Shown here one piece after another: positions 1 through 8,615 of a stretch of 64,000 nucleotides of DNA. The notes under the pieces were generated by a model. The model saw only the letters and a list, made by a program, of their open reading frames with translations. It was not told the origin of the DNA and ran no database searches. How positions within the stretch are numbered: the first letter of the stretch is position 1; each line of letters starts with the position of its first letter. The translations under genes were made by a program, and so were the position numbers. The DNA comes from DASUAS01 sp963809795 (GTDB lineage Bacteria > Actinomycetota > Acidimicrobiia > IMCC26256 > DASPTH01): assembly GCA_963809795.1 (NCBI GenBank), contig CAWELN010000018.1, positions 60,408 to 124,407 of the forward strand. The letters are read 5' to 3'.

Positions 1-532
1 TGTTCTCGGCGATGGTGTTGAACGTGGTGGCGGCAAGGATGCGGTTGAGATCCTGATGGGTCAGCGACCCGTGCTGCGCCATCCAGTTCGCCCAGTCCTG
101 CGCGAAGCCTGCCAGCTGGCCGTTGCCGCACAGCGCGCCGAGGCCATTCGCGGCGCGGTCGCCGTTCATCGCGTCGATGATGGCGCTGCCCGAGCCGTCA
201 CACGCGGGCGCCGGCCCCGCAGGTGGTGGGGCGGCCTCGGCCGGGGCGGGCGCGGGCGGGGCCGGTGGAGCGGCCGGGGCCGGGGCCGGGGCCGCGGCGG
301 GCGGCGGCGCGATCGTCGTGGTGGTGCTCGTCGTCGTGGTGGAGGTCGTGGTCGACGTGGTCGTCGAGGACGTCGCCGTCCGGTGCGGGGCGCTGGTCCC
401 GGTGCGCCCGGCCGCGCCGACCGCGGGCCCGCCGTCACGACCCTGCGCCACGAACGCGAGCAGCGAGGCGGCGACCACGGCGAGCGCGATGGCGCCCGCG
501 ACCACGAGGCCTCGCCCGCGGATCCGTCCCAC
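1..532 (-). CDS. CAP-domain (SCP/PR1-like) membrane-anchored protein, 3' end outside window
   Basis: This partial gene of about 177 codons runs off the left edge. It starts at a GTG; an in-frame TGA lies 22 codons further upstream with no ATG or GTG between. The N-terminus is basic and followed by one hydrophobic segment (about residues 9-27), then a Thr/Ser-rich and Ala/Pro-rich linker of about 80 residues. A folded part then begins near CDGSGSAIIDAMNGDRAANG and includes WANWMAQHGSLTHQDL, the pattern of CAP/SCP domains seen in many actinobacterial secreted proteins. The role is unknown; CAP proteins are usually extracytoplasmic. The extreme GC linker gives long spurious frames on both strands. 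Confidence 0.75.
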   Translation of the reverse strand, partial: MGRIRGRGLVVAGAIALAVVAASLLAFVAQGRDGGPAVGAAGRTGTSAPHRTATSSTTTSTTTSTTTTSTTTTIAPPPAAAPAPAPAAPPAPPAPAPAEAAPPPAGPAPACDGSGSAIIDAMNGDRAANGLGALCGNGQLAGFAQDWANWMAQHGSLTHQDLNRILAATTFNTIAEN

Positions 533-595
533 CGGTCGCGGATCGGCAGGGGCGGGGCGCCCCTTGAGGACGGCGCGGCGAGATGCGCGGCGAGG

Positions 596-1906
596 TCAGC
601 CGTTCTTGGGAAGCTCCCGGAACGCCTTGCCCTTGTCGGCATTGGGTTCCTTGGGCAGGCCCAGGACCCGCTCGCCGAGGATGTTGTGCTGGATCTCGTC
701 GGTGCCGCCGTAGATCTGGGGGGCCTGGGCGAAGAGCATCGACTCGGTGATGCCGGGCTGCACCGCGCCGTCGGTCGCCACCGCCAGCGTCTCCGCGTCG
801 GCGGCATCGTAGGCATGCAGCGTTGCGTACGGGCCGAGGATCCGGCCGCTCAGGTCGCGGGACAGGCGCAGGATGCGGCTCATCGACAGCTTCGCGATGT
901 TGCCGAGACCGGGGAGCTCGCCGCCCGCGCGCGACAGCGCCCGCTGGCGCAGGTTCGTGTACCGGGCGATCTCGTTCAGGGTGTAGAGCTGCGCGAGCTG
1001 CTGACGGACCTCGGCGTCGGCGATCGTGCCGTTGGCCCGGGCCAGCGCGGTGAGGTTCTGCACCGACGTCGGCGACCCGCCACCACCGCCGCTGGTGAGA
1101 TCGCGGGTGCGGAGGAAGTCGCCGGCGCGGCGGGCGAGGTCGCCGCCGACGGTTCCCGGGAGCGCGGCCACGCTGCCGCCGCCCCCGCCGGCGCCGAGCC
1201 CGCTGCGCTCGAACATCAGCGTCGTGTTGGCGACCGCCCAGCCGTTGTTGAGGCCGCCGATGGCGGCGTCGTTCGGGACGCGCACGTCGGTGAGGAAGAC
1301 CTCGTTGAACATCGCCCGCCCGGTGAGCTCGCGTAGCGGGCGGATCTCGACCCCGGGCTGGTGCATGTCGAGTGCGAAGTAGGTGATGCCCTGATGCTTG
1401 GCGACGTCGGGGTCGGTGCGGGCGAGCAGCATGCCGAGATCGGACCAGTGCCCGCCCGAGGTCCACACCTTCTGGCCGTTCACGACCCATTCGTCGCCGT
1501 CGAGCTCGGCGCGGGTGTTCAGCCCGGCGAGGTCGGAGCCCGCGCCCGGCTCGCTGAACAGCTGGCACCAGGCCTTCTTGCCGGTGACGATGTCGAGCAG
1601 GTAGCGCTGCTTCTGCTCCTCGGTGCCGTGGACGATGATGGTCGGACCCGCGAGCAGCGTGCCGAGCCCGCCGGGCGCGCCCAGCGCCCCGAACGTGCCG
1701 ATGGTCTGCATGACCCGGACGCCCTCGGCGCGCGAGAGGCCCTTCCCGTACCACTCGACCGGCCACGTGGGCACGGCCCAGCCCGACCGCCCCAGCCGGT
1801 CCCACCACTCCTCCACCGTGAGGTCGGGGTCCCAGTGCTCCTCGAGCCAGGTGGTGACCTCGGCGGTCAGGTCGTCGGTGGCGACGGCATCGGTGGTGGC
1901 GGTCAT
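596..1906 (-). CDS. Acyl-CoA dehydrogenase family protein
   Basis: A flavoenzyme of 436 aa that would introduce a C=C bond into an acyl-CoA and pass electrons to ETF. The N-terminal helical domain is followed by the FAD/substrate loop QLFSEPGAGSDLAGL (about residue 115) and a C-terminal YGGTDEIQHNILGERVLGLP motif, the standard end of this family. A Gly-rich insertion (GAGGGGGSVAALPG and SGGGGGSPTS) lies mid-protein. It sits 24 bp downstream of an SDR gene on the same strand, so the two are probably co-transcribed as consecutive oxidation steps. The substrate is unknown. Confidence 0.9.
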   Translation of the reverse strand: MTATTDAVATDDLTAEVTTWLEEHWDPDLTVEEWWDRLGRSGWAVPTWPVEWYGKGLSRAEGVRVMQTIGTFGALGAPGGLGTLLAGPTIIVHGTEEQKQRYLLDIVTGKKAWCQLFSEPGAGSDLAGLNTRAELDGDEWVVNGQKVWTSGGHWSDLGMLLARTDPDVAKHQGITYFALDMHQPGVEIRPLRELTGRAMFNEVFLTDVRVPNDAAIGGLNNGWAVANTTLMFERSGLGAGGGGGSVAALPGTVGGDLARRAGDFLRTRDLTSGGGGGSPTSVQNLTALARANGTIADAEVRQQLAQLYTLNEIARYTNLRQRALSRAGGELPGLGNIAKLSMSRILRLSRDLSGRILGPYATLHAYDAADAETLAVATDGAVQPGITESMLFAQAPQIYGGTDEIQHNILGERVLGLPKEPNADKGKAFRELPKNG

Positions 1907-1930
1907 GCTTCCCTCCCCCGTCGGGTCGGC

Positions 1931-2833
1931 TCAGCCGAGCAGCTTGGCGACGACGCGCAGCTCGTCGGTGGCGTTCCGCATGAGCGTGAAGTCGTCGGTG
2001 CGCTCGATCTCGTCGAAGTGGTCGCGCACGTCCTCGACCGTCAACGGCGCGTCCCGCTCGAGGTATCCGGGGCCCTCCGCCACGAAGATGCGGGCCACCC
2101 GCCCACCGCCGACGGAGTAGGTGTGGCCCGAGACCGGGCAGTCCTCGTGCACGAGCCATGCCACGACCGGTGACACGAGCCCGGGCGCCAGCTTGTCGGC
2201 CAGCTCGTCGCCGAAGATCTCGCGCGTCATGCGGGTGCCGGCCGTCGGCGCGATCGCGTTGACCTTGATGTTGGCGCGCTCGCCCTCCTGGGCGAGCACG
2301 TGGGCGAGTCCCACGAGTCCCATCTTGGCGGCGCCGTAGTTGGCCTGGCCGAAGTTGCCGAAGATGCCGGCCGACGACGCGGTGACCACGATGCGCCCGT
2401 ACGACTGCTCGCGCATGTGCACCCATGCCGGCTGGGTGACGTAGAACGCGCCGCGCAGGTGCACGTCGATCACCGGATCGACGAGGTCGGGCGTCATGTT
2501 GTGGAAGCTCTTGTCCCGCAGGATGCCGGCGTTGTTCACCACGATGTCGATGCGTCCGAAGCTGTCGAGCGCGGTCTGCACGATGGCCGCACCGCCTTCG
2601 GGCGTCGCCACCGAGTTGGTGTCGAGCACGGCTTCCCCGCCGGCGGCCGCGATCTCGTCGACGACCTGCTGGCCGGGGCCGGCGTCGCCGCCCGTGCCGT
2701 CGACCGCGCCGCCCACATCGTTGACGACCACCATGGCGCCCCGGCCGGCGAGCAGCAGCGCGTGCTCCCGTCCCAGGCCACCGCCCGCGCCGGTGACGAT
2801 CGCCACCCTGCCGTCGAAACCGAGATCCGCCAT
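1931..2833 (-). CDS. SDR family oxidoreductase, 3-hydroxyacyl-CoA dehydrogenase (MFE-2) type
   Basis: A protein of 300 aa, longer than a minimal SDR (~250). It shows the NAD(P) motif TGAGGGLG near the N-terminus, NNAGILRD, and the catalytic Ser...YGAAK set (SSAGIFGNFGQANYGAAK). The C-terminal extension and NDVGGAVDGTG region resemble the dehydrogenase domain of multifunctional beta-oxidation enzyme 2 (HSD17B4-like), so a (3R)-hydroxyacyl-CoA substrate is likely but not proven. The start is the ATG of MADLGFDG, with GGAG about 6 nt upstream; the frame stays open far upstream into an antisense gene and that part is discounted. A TACGGT box about 35 nt upstream may be the -10. Confidence 0.88.
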   Translation of the reverse strand: MADLGFDGRVAIVTGAGGGLGREHALLLAGRGAMVVVNDVGGAVDGTGGDAGPGQQVVDEIAAAGGEAVLDTNSVATPEGGAAIVQTALDSFGRIDIVVNNAGILRDKSFHNMTPDLVDPVIDVHLRGAFYVTQPAWVHMREQSYGRIVVTASSAGIFGNFGQANYGAAKMGLVGLAHVLAQEGERANIKVNAIAPTAGTRMTREIFGDELADKLAPGLVSPVVAWLVHEDCPVSGHTYSVGGGRVARIFVAEGPGYLERDAPLTVEDVRDHFDEIERTDDFTLMRNATDELRVVAKLLG

Positions 2834-2926
2834 CGTCGCTCCACGCCGAGTCCGTTGCTTGACCGACCACACCGTAGTGGCGTCGGGGCCCGAGCTTCCC
2901 GGCCGCGCGCCTGCAAGACTCCCGGC

Positions 2927-3871
2927 GTGCGAGCGGTGCGGGCGTCGGGGGACGGAGGCGTGGCGGTCGTCGATGTCGACGTGACCGCGCCCGCGCACGC
3001 GACCGACCCGGTGCGCGTGCGCGTGCGTTCGTGCGGCATCTGCGCGTCCGACCTGCACCTCGCGGCGTGGAACCTGCCGGTGACGCTGGGCCACGAATTC
3101 GCCGGTGTGCTCGACGACGGCACACCGGTCGCGGTGCAACCCAACGCGTGGTGCGGTACCTGCGATCGGTGCCGGGCCGGCGAGACCAACCTGTGCCGGA
3201 CCGGTGGCGCCCGGCTCCACGGCGTGTCGCTCGACGGTGGCCTGGCTGACGAGGTGATCGTCGACCGGCGCTCCGTCGTGCCCCTGCCGGCAGGGATCGA
3301 CCCGTCGGTGGGCGCGCTGGTCGAGCCGCTCGCGGTCGGCATGCGGGCGGTGCACCGGGCGGCGGCCGCGCCCGGTGACCGCGTCCTCGTGATCGGCGGC
3401 GGGTCGATCGGTCTTGCCGTGGTCGCCGCGGCGCGGGCGAGCGGTCTCGACGTCGACCTCGCGGCGCGCCACCCGCACCAGCGCGCCGCGGGCGAGCTCC
3501 TGGGTGCCGGCGCGCGCCTCGGCGAGGAGTACGGCGTCGTCGTGGACGCCGCGGGAACGCAGGGTTCGCTCGATGACGCGGTCGAGCGTGTGAGGCCCGG
3601 CGGCGCCGTCGTGGTGGTCGCCACCTACTGGGAGCCGGTGACCATCGGCACCGCGCTCCTGACCAAGGAGGTTCGTCTCGTGCCGTCCGCGATGTACGGG
3701 CACGACCACGGCCCGTCGGAGTTCGAGGCCGCCGCCACGTTGCTCGCGGATCGCCCGGAGGTGGTCGACGCGCTCGTGCACCACCGGTTCGGGCTCGACG
3801 ACGCGCCGGAGGCGTTCCGCGTCGCCGGTGACCGCGTCGCCGGCGCGATCAAGGTCGTGCTCGAGCCCTGA
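2927..3871 (+). CDS. Zinc-dependent alcohol dehydrogenase (MDR family)
   Basis: A protein of 314 aa. The GroES-like domain carries the catalytic-zinc set CGICASDLH and GHEFAG, and a four-Cys structural-zinc lobe CGTCDRCRAGETNLC. The Rossmann motif VIGGGSIGLAV follows at mid-protein. It should oxidise an alcohol or reduce an aldehyde/ketone with NAD(P)H; the substrate is unknown. The GTG start just after AAGACT-N6 is chosen because the preceding frame has no homologous content and would overlap the divergent SDR promoter. It is divergent from the SDR (93 bp between). Confidence 0.85.
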   Translation: MRAVRASGDGGVAVVDVDVTAPAHATDPVRVRVRSCGICASDLHLAAWNLPVTLGHEFAGVLDDGTPVAVQPNAWCGTCDRCRAGETNLCRTGGARLHGVSLDGGLADEVIVDRRSVVPLPAGIDPSVGALVEPLAVGMRAVHRAAAAPGDRVLVIGGGSIGLAVVAAARASGLDVDLAARHPHQRAAGELLGAGARLGEEYGVVVDAAGTQGSLDDAVERVRPGGAVVVVATYWEPVTIGTALLTKEVRLVPSAMYGHDHGPSEFEAAATLLADRPEVVDALVHHRFGLDDAPEAFRVAGDRVAGAIKVVLEP

Positions 3872-3887
3872 TCGCCGCGTCCGACCG

Positions 3888-3893
3888 TAGACT
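3888..3893 (+). promoter_or_regulatory. TANNNT -10 box, leaderless-type, for the downstream enoyl-CoA hydratase
   Basis: TAGACT lies 7 nt before the GTG at 3901, too close for an untranslated leader with a ribosome-binding site. This is the usual geometry of leaderless actinobacterial transcripts. Confidence 0.55.
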
Positions 3894-3900
3894 CCGCCGC

Positions 3901-4656
3901 GTGGGGGTCGAGACCGAGCAGCACGACCGCGTGCTCGTCGTGAGCATGCAGCGCGAGGAGAAGCGCAACGCCATCGACCAGGCGATCGCCGACGGCGTCG
4001 GCGCCGCCCTCGACCGGCTCGACGACGACCCCGACCTCTGGGTGGGGGTCCTCACCGGCACGGCGACGGTGTTCTCCGCCGGCAGCGATCTGGCGAGCTC
4101 ACGCGACGGCAGCGCCCGCACCGACCGGGGCGGCGAGTACGGGGTGATCCGGCGCCACCGGACGAAGCCGCTGATCGCCGCGGTCGAGGGACCGGCGCTC
4201 GGCGGCGGCTTCGAGATCGTGCTCGCCTGCGACCTGGTGGTGGCGGCACGCACCGCGTCGTTCGGGCTCCCCGAGGTGAAGCGCGGCCTCGTGCCCACCT
4301 GCGGCGGGTTGTTCCGCACCCCGCGGGCGTTGCCACTCAACGTCGCCAAGGAGATGCTGCTGACCGGGGACCGGCTCACCCCCGAACGCGCGTACGCGCT
4401 CGGATTGGTGAACGTCGTCACCGAACCCGGTGGGGCGGTGGCCGGTGCGCTCGCATTGGCCGAGCGCATCTGCGCAGTCGGGCCGGTGGGCGCCCGCGCC
4501 AGCTTGCGTGCGTTGGAGCGCACGGTCGCCGAGCGCGACGAGCTCGGATGGGAGGCGACGGTGGGCGCCATGGAGGCGATCGGCGCCAGCGACGACATCC
4601 GCGAAGGCATGGCTGCGTTCTTCGAGAAGCGCGAGCCGCGATGGACGGGACGGTAA
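3901..4656 (+). CDS. Enoyl-CoA hydratase/isomerase (crotonase family)
   Basis: A 251-aa crotonase-fold protein. It shows the oxyanion loop around FSAGSDLASS, the core GPALGGGFEIVLACDLVVAA, and LPEVKRGLVP, so both Glu positions typical of true hydratases (GGGFE and LPEVK) are kept. It would hydrate a 2-enoyl-CoA in fatty-acid or side-chain beta-oxidation. The GTG start follows a TAGACT box at 7 nt. A ~100-bp repeat-like spacer separates it from a second crotonase gene. Confidence 0.88.
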   Translation: MGVETEQHDRVLVVSMQREEKRNAIDQAIADGVGAALDRLDDDPDLWVGVLTGTATVFSAGSDLASSRDGSARTDRGGEYGVIRRHRTKPLIAAVEGPALGGGFEIVLACDLVVAARTASFGLPEVKRGLVPTCGGLFRTPRALPLNVAKEMLLTGDRLTPERAYALGLVNVVTEPGGAVAGALALAERICAVGPVGARASLRALERTVAERDELGWEATVGAMEAIGASDDIREGMAAFFEKREPRWTGR

Positions 4657-4756
4657 TGAGCGAAGTGACCGCGGCGCACGCGAGCGAACGGCCGTGGAGC
4701 CGGTATCCGGGTCCGCAGGGAGCGAGCCATCGAGCAAGCGCCAAGAGCGGAGAAGC
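4657..4756 (+). repeat. Dispersed intergenic repeat, copy 1 (GGTATCC-centred hairpin)
   Basis: This spacer carries GAGCGA-type runs around a near-palindrome, GGAGCCGG-TAT-CCGGGTCC (stem 7 of 8, positions 4696-4714). A second copy in the same orientation lies at 8517-8615. If translated, both give a common ASERP..RYP.PQ pattern, so the relatedness extends beyond the hairpin. It is probably a REP-like non-coding repeat rather than a gene. Confidence 0.5.
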
Positions 4757-5539
4757 ATGAGCGAGGACGTGATCCTGGTGGACGTGGCGGACCGGGTGGC
4801 GGTCGTCACCCTCAACCGACCGGAGTCGCGCAACGCGCTCAACCCGGCGTTGACGGCCGCGCTGCCCGAGACGATCGCGGCGTGCGACGCGCGCGACGAC
4901 GTCGATGCCATCGTGCTCACCGGAGCGGATCCTGCGTTCTGTGCCGGCGTCGACCTGAAGGCGCTCACCACCGACTCCGAGGTGCGCCACATCGTGCGCA
5001 GCGAGGACGAGCTGATCCGACCGTTCCCCGAGACGACCAAGCCGGTGATCGGCGCGGTCAACGGTGCCGCGGTCACCGGCGGCTTCGAGGTCGCGCTCAC
5101 GTGCGACTTCCTCGTCGCCTCCGAGCGCGCCCGCTTCGCCGACACGCACGCCCGGGTCGGCATCATGCCGGGATGGGGGCTCACCGTGTTGCTCGCGGAG
5201 GCGATCGGCCAGCGGCGCGCCCGGGAGATGAGCGTCACCGGCAACTTCATCGACGCGCCCACCGCGCTGGCGTGGGGCCTGGTCAACCACGTGGTGCCCC
5301 ACGACGAGTTGCTGCCGTTCTGCCGCCGGATGGGCACCGACATCGTGTCGAACGACCAGCCCGGCGTCCGGAACGTGCTCGCGACGTACCGGGAGCAGGA
5401 ACGCTCCGCCGACCACGACACCAGGCGCATCGAGCTCCGCCGCTCCCAGGAGTGGCTGGAGACGTCGAGCGGCGTCGCCGACGAGGTGGCGCGGCGGAGA
5501 GAGGCGATCATGGCGCGCGGCCGCGAGCAGCAGCGCTGA
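4757..5539 (+). CDS. Enoyl-CoA hydratase/isomerase family protein
   Basis: A 260-aa crotonase. It has FCAGVDLKAL and NGAAVTGGFEVALTCDFLVA with the first catalytic Glu. The second Glu region reads ADTHARVGIMPGWG, so the usual PE is absent and the reaction may be isomerisation or another crotonase chemistry rather than hydration. The ATG start (MSEDVILVDV) has GGAG about 5 nt upstream. It ends 1 bp before the GTG of the epoxide hydrolase, so the two are translationally coupled. Confidence 0.87.
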   Translation: MSEDVILVDVADRVAVVTLNRPESRNALNPALTAALPETIAACDARDDVDAIVLTGADPAFCAGVDLKALTTDSEVRHIVRSEDELIRPFPETTKPVIGAVNGAAVTGGFEVALTCDFLVASERARFADTHARVGIMPGWGLTVLLAEAIGQRRAREMSVTGNFIDAPTALAWGLVNHVVPHDELLPFCRRMGTDIVSNDQPGVRNVLATYREQERSADHDTRRIELRRSQEWLETSSGVADEVARRREAIMARGREQQR

Positions 5540-5540
5540 C

Positions 5541-6707
5541 GTGGCCGTCACACCGTTCCGAATCGCGGTGCCCGACGCCGAGGTCGACGCGCTGCGCGCC
5601 GCGCTCGGCCGGACCCGGTGGCCCGACCAGATCGACGGGGCGGGCTGGGACTACGGCACCGAGCTCGGATACCTGCAGGAGCTGGTGGGCTACTGGGCCG
5701 ACGGCTTCGACTGGCACGCGCGCGAGGAGGTGCTCAACTCGCTCCCGCAACACCGCACTGAGGTCGATGCGCCCGGATTCGAGCGCTTCGGTCTGCACTT
5801 CGTGCACCAGCCGGGCGTCGGACCGGCACCGCTGCCACTGCTCCTGTCGCACGGGTGGCCGAGCACGCACTTCGAGTACCACGACGTCGTAGCGAGGCTC
5901 GCGAACCCGGGTGCGTTCGGCGACGACCCGAACGACGCGTTCCACGTGGTCGTGCCATCACTGCCGGGGTACGGCTTCTCCGACATCCCGCAACGACGCG
6001 GCATGACGCCACGCGTGATGGCGACGATGTTCGTCGCGTTGATGCGCGAGCTCGGCTACGAGCGCTTCGCGGCCGCGGGCTGCGACTGGGGCGCGTACGT
6101 GACCGCGCTCCTCGGCCTCGACCATGCCGATGCGGTCGTCGGGATCCACATGGGCATGCTCAACCTCCGGGCGCCCGGCTACCAACCCACCGACGAGGAC
6201 GCCGCGTACAGCGTGCGCACGAAGGCCTGGGCGCGCGACGAGTCCGGCTACAGCACCATCCAGGGCACCAAGCCGCAGTCGCTCGCGTACGGGCTCATGG
6301 ACTCACCGGCCGGCCTCGCGGGGTGGATCGTCGAGAAGTGGCGACGGTGGTCCGACTGCGCGGGCGACGTCCAACGTCTGTTCACGCGCGACGAGCTCCT
6401 CACGACCGTCGCCATCTACTGGTTCACCGGCACGATCAACAGCGCCAATCGCCTGTACTACGAGAGCCGCCGCGATCCGGTCCGGCTCGCCGACGGTGAA
6501 CGGGTCCGGCCGCCGGCGGGTTTCCTGCTCGAGCGCGTGGTCGAGGGACCGACCCCCAACATCGGCCCGCCGCCCCGGAGCCGGGCCGATGCGGTGTACG
6601 ACGTCCGCCGCTGGACGGTGGCCGATCGGGGCCTGCACTTCCCGGCGATGGAGAACCCGGACCTCTACGTGAACGAGCTCCGGACGCTGTTCCGGCCCCT
6701 GCGCTGA
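5541..6707 (+). CDS. Epoxide hydrolase (EHN N-terminal domain, alpha/beta hydrolase)
   Basis: A 388-aa protein. The N-terminal ~110 residues (FRIAVPDAEVDALRAALGRTRWP) match the EHN domain that caps microsomal-type epoxide hydrolases. The alpha/beta-hydrolase part has the HGWPS oxyanion motif and the nucleophile elbow GCDWGAY, with Asp as nucleophile. It would open an epoxide to a diol. The GTG start directly follows the crotonase stop, and the next gene is a P450, an enzyme class that can make epoxides. The pairing is suggestive only. Confidence 0.88.
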   Translation: MAVTPFRIAVPDAEVDALRAALGRTRWPDQIDGAGWDYGTELGYLQELVGYWADGFDWHAREEVLNSLPQHRTEVDAPGFERFGLHFVHQPGVGPAPLPLLLSHGWPSTHFEYHDVVARLANPGAFGDDPNDAFHVVVPSLPGYGFSDIPQRRGMTPRVMATMFVALMRELGYERFAAAGCDWGAYVTALLGLDHADAVVGIHMGMLNLRAPGYQPTDEDAAYSVRTKAWARDESGYSTIQGTKPQSLAYGLMDSPAGLAGWIVEKWRRWSDCAGDVQRLFTRDELLTTVAIYWFTGTINSANRLYYESRRDPVRLADGERVRPPAGFLLERVVEGPTPNIGPPPRSRADAVYDVRRWTVADRGLHFPAMENPDLYVNELRTLFRPLR

Positions 6708-6772
6708 CGGCCACGGGTCCGTCCGGGGGCGGCTCCGTCCCGTTGGATCTGACGAGGTGTCAGACTGGCGCG

Positions 6773-8014
6773 ATGACGACTGCGACGATCGACCTGCTCG
6801 ACCTCGACCGCTTCCAGCGCCTCGAGCACCACGAGATGTTCAAGCGGCTCCGCGAGGAGCAGCCCGTCTCGTGGCACGAGTACCCCGGCGGCACCGGCTT
6901 CTGGAACGTGGTGCAACACGAGGACGTGCTCACCGTCAGCCGCGACTCGGAGCTGTACTCGTCGGAGCTCGGCGGCGTGAGCATCATGGATCCCGACGCG
7001 CAGGGCGGCTTCGACACGCGCGGGCTGATGATGCTCTACACCGACCCGCCCAAGCACACCCGCTACCGCCGCCTGGTGAGCAAGGGGTTCACGCCGCGGA
7101 TGATCGGGCTGCTCGAGCAGTACCTGCGTCACCGGTCGCGGCTGATCGTCGACAACGTGATCGAACGCGGCTCGTGCGACTTCGTCGTCGACCTCGCGTC
7201 GGAGCTGCCGCTGCAGGCGATCGCCGAGATCATGGGCGTCCCCCAGGAGGATCGTCACCTCATCTTCGAGTGGTCGAACGCGATGATCGGCGCCGACGAC
7301 CCCGAGTTCGAGGGCGGTGCCGACGGCGCGCACGAGGCGTCGGCCGCGCTGTACGCCTACGCCAACGACCTGGCGAAGCAGCGGCGCAGCGACCCGCGCG
7401 ACGACATCGTGACCAAGCTGATCAACGCCGAGGTCGACGGCGAGCAGCTGTCCGAGCTCGAGTTCGACATGTTCATGCTCCTGCTGTCGGTCGCCGGCAA
7501 CGAGACGACCCGCAACACGACGGCGTGGGGCATGTGGGCGCTGATGCAGCACCCGGAGCAGTACGCGTCGCTGCGCGACAACCTCGACACGCAGCTCACG
7601 CCCGCGGTCGAGGAGATCCTGCGCTGGGCGTCGCCGGTGTACCACTTCCGCCGCACCACCACCGCGCCCGCCGAGATCCACGGCCAGGAGATCGCTGAAG
7701 GCGAGAAGGTCGTGATGTGGTACATCTCGGCGAACCGCGACGAGTTGGTGTTCGACGACCCGTTCCGCTTCGACATCAGCCGCGAACCGGAGGAGCAGGT
7801 GGCCTTCGGTGGCGGCGGCCACCACTTCTGCCTCGGCGCCAACCTGGCCCGCATGGAGCTGAAGCTCATCTTCGAGGAGGTGCTGACGCGCATCCCCGAC
7901 ATGCACCTGGTCGCGGAGCCCGAGATCCTGCGCTCGAACTTCATCGGCGGGGTGAAGCACATGGCGGTCGAGTACACGCCCGGCGCCCGGCGGAGCGAGC
8001 CGGCCCGCTCGTAG
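6773..8014 (+). CDS. Cytochrome P450, CYP125/CYP142-like
   Basis: A 413-aa haem monooxygenase. It shows the I-helix AGNETTRNT, the K-helix EEILRW (ExxR) and the haem-thiolate loop FGGGGHHFCLGANLA. Phrases such as GFTPRMIGLLEQYL, ELPLQAIAEIMGVPQEDR, WASPVYHFRRTT and FIGGVKHMAVEY resemble the actinobacterial sterol C26/27-hydroxylases CYP125 and CYP142 from memory, so a sterol- or long-chain-type substrate is plausible. Start MTTATIDLL is chosen because CAGACT lies 6 nt upstream. A ferredoxin partner is not adjacent. Confidence 0.9.
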   Translation: MTTATIDLLDLDRFQRLEHHEMFKRLREEQPVSWHEYPGGTGFWNVVQHEDVLTVSRDSELYSSELGGVSIMDPDAQGGFDTRGLMMLYTDPPKHTRYRRLVSKGFTPRMIGLLEQYLRHRSRLIVDNVIERGSCDFVVDLASELPLQAIAEIMGVPQEDRHLIFEWSNAMIGADDPEFEGGADGAHEASAALYAYANDLAKQRRSDPRDDIVTKLINAEVDGEQLSELEFDMFMLLLSVAGNETTRNTTAWGMWALMQHPEQYASLRDNLDTQLTPAVEEILRWASPVYHFRRTTTAPAEIHGQEIAEGEKVVMWYISANRDELVFDDPFRFDISREPEEQVAFGGGGHHFCLGANLARMELKLIFEEVLTRIPDMHLVAEPEILRSNFIGGVKHMAVEYTPGARRSEPARS

Positions 8015-8071
8015 CCGCCGATGCCGTAGCACCGGCGCACTCCGGGCATGCGTGCCGCGGAGCGTGCGCGG

Positions 8072-8077
8072 TAGCGT
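8072..8077 (+). promoter_or_regulatory. TANNNT -10 box, leaderless-type
   Basis: TAGCGT sits 6 nt before the ATG at 8084, which would put the transcription start at or next to the start codon. No Shine-Dalgarno sequence is visible. Confidence 0.55.
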
Positions 8078-8083
8078 CCGGGC

Positions 8084-8512
8084 ATGGCTGCTGACCACGA
8101 CCACGAGATCCCGATCAAGGGTGGGGCGTTCGATCTGAGCGACCTGGGCCATCTCCTCCCCGGGATGGCGGAGATCATGCCGTTGGTCGGTGAACGGATC
8201 TGGAAGTGCTACTACGCGGCGCAGGCGCACAACCGCAAGCTCGCCGCCTTCCAGTTGAAAGAAGCCGTCAACCTCATGCAGAAGGGCTCGATCCTGCGGC
8301 CCAAGTACGAGGAGGACATGGACGCCTTCATCGCGGGCGAGGTCGCGAAGCTGCAGGCGAACATCGAGGCCGAGGACTGGGACGCCTTCGAGACGAACTT
8401 CACCACCATGGTCGACCAGGCGAACGCGTACCACGAGAAGTACGACAAGAGCTTCCTGCGCTGGCAGCTGCCCGCGACGCCTCCGCCCGACCTGGATCTC
8501 ACGGCAACCTGA
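8084..8512 (+). CDS. Uncharacterised 142-aa cytosolic protein
   Basis: I do not recognise this family. The protein is acidic and predicted mostly helical, without a signal peptide or membrane segment. It contains NLMQKGSILRPKYEEDMDAF and a Trp/Tyr-rich C-terminal half (EDWDAFETNFTTMVDQANAYHEKYD) that could form a small helical bundle. Codon use matches its neighbours and it has its own TAGCGT box, so it is likely a real gene. It follows the P450 by 69 bp. Confidence 0.75.
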   Translation: MAADHDHEIPIKGGAFDLSDLGHLLPGMAEIMPLVGERIWKCYYAAQAHNRKLAAFQLKEAVNLMQKGSILRPKYEEDMDAFIAGEVAKLQANIEAEDWDAFETNFTTMVDQANAYHEKYDKSFLRWQLPATPPPDLDLTAT

Positions 8513-8516
8513 CTTG

Positions 8517-8615
8517 ATGCGGCGCCCGGAGATGAGCGGAGCGAGCGAAGGGCGCTCGCCAGCGAGTGAGCGCCCGCGGCGCAGGTATCCTGCGCCGCAG
8601 CGAACGAGCGAAGAG
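8517..8615. terminator. Tandem perfect hairpins between convergent genes (dispersed repeat, copy 2)
   Basis: Two perfect inverted repeats lie back to back: GGGCGCTC (8550-8557) with GAGCGCCC (8568-8575), and GCGGCGCAGG (8576-8585)-TAT-CCTGCGCCGC (8589-8598). They lie between a plus gene ending at 8512 and a minus gene ending at 8616, so a bidirectional terminator role is reasonable. No U-run follows. The TAT-centred hairpin and GAGCGA flanks also occur at 4657-4756. Confidence 0.5.

Noticed and set aside
435..3125. An 896-codon minus-strand open frame over the first genes
   Set aside because: It lies in the wrong frame over the acyl-CoA dehydrogenase and SDR genes and is Arg-rich throughout.
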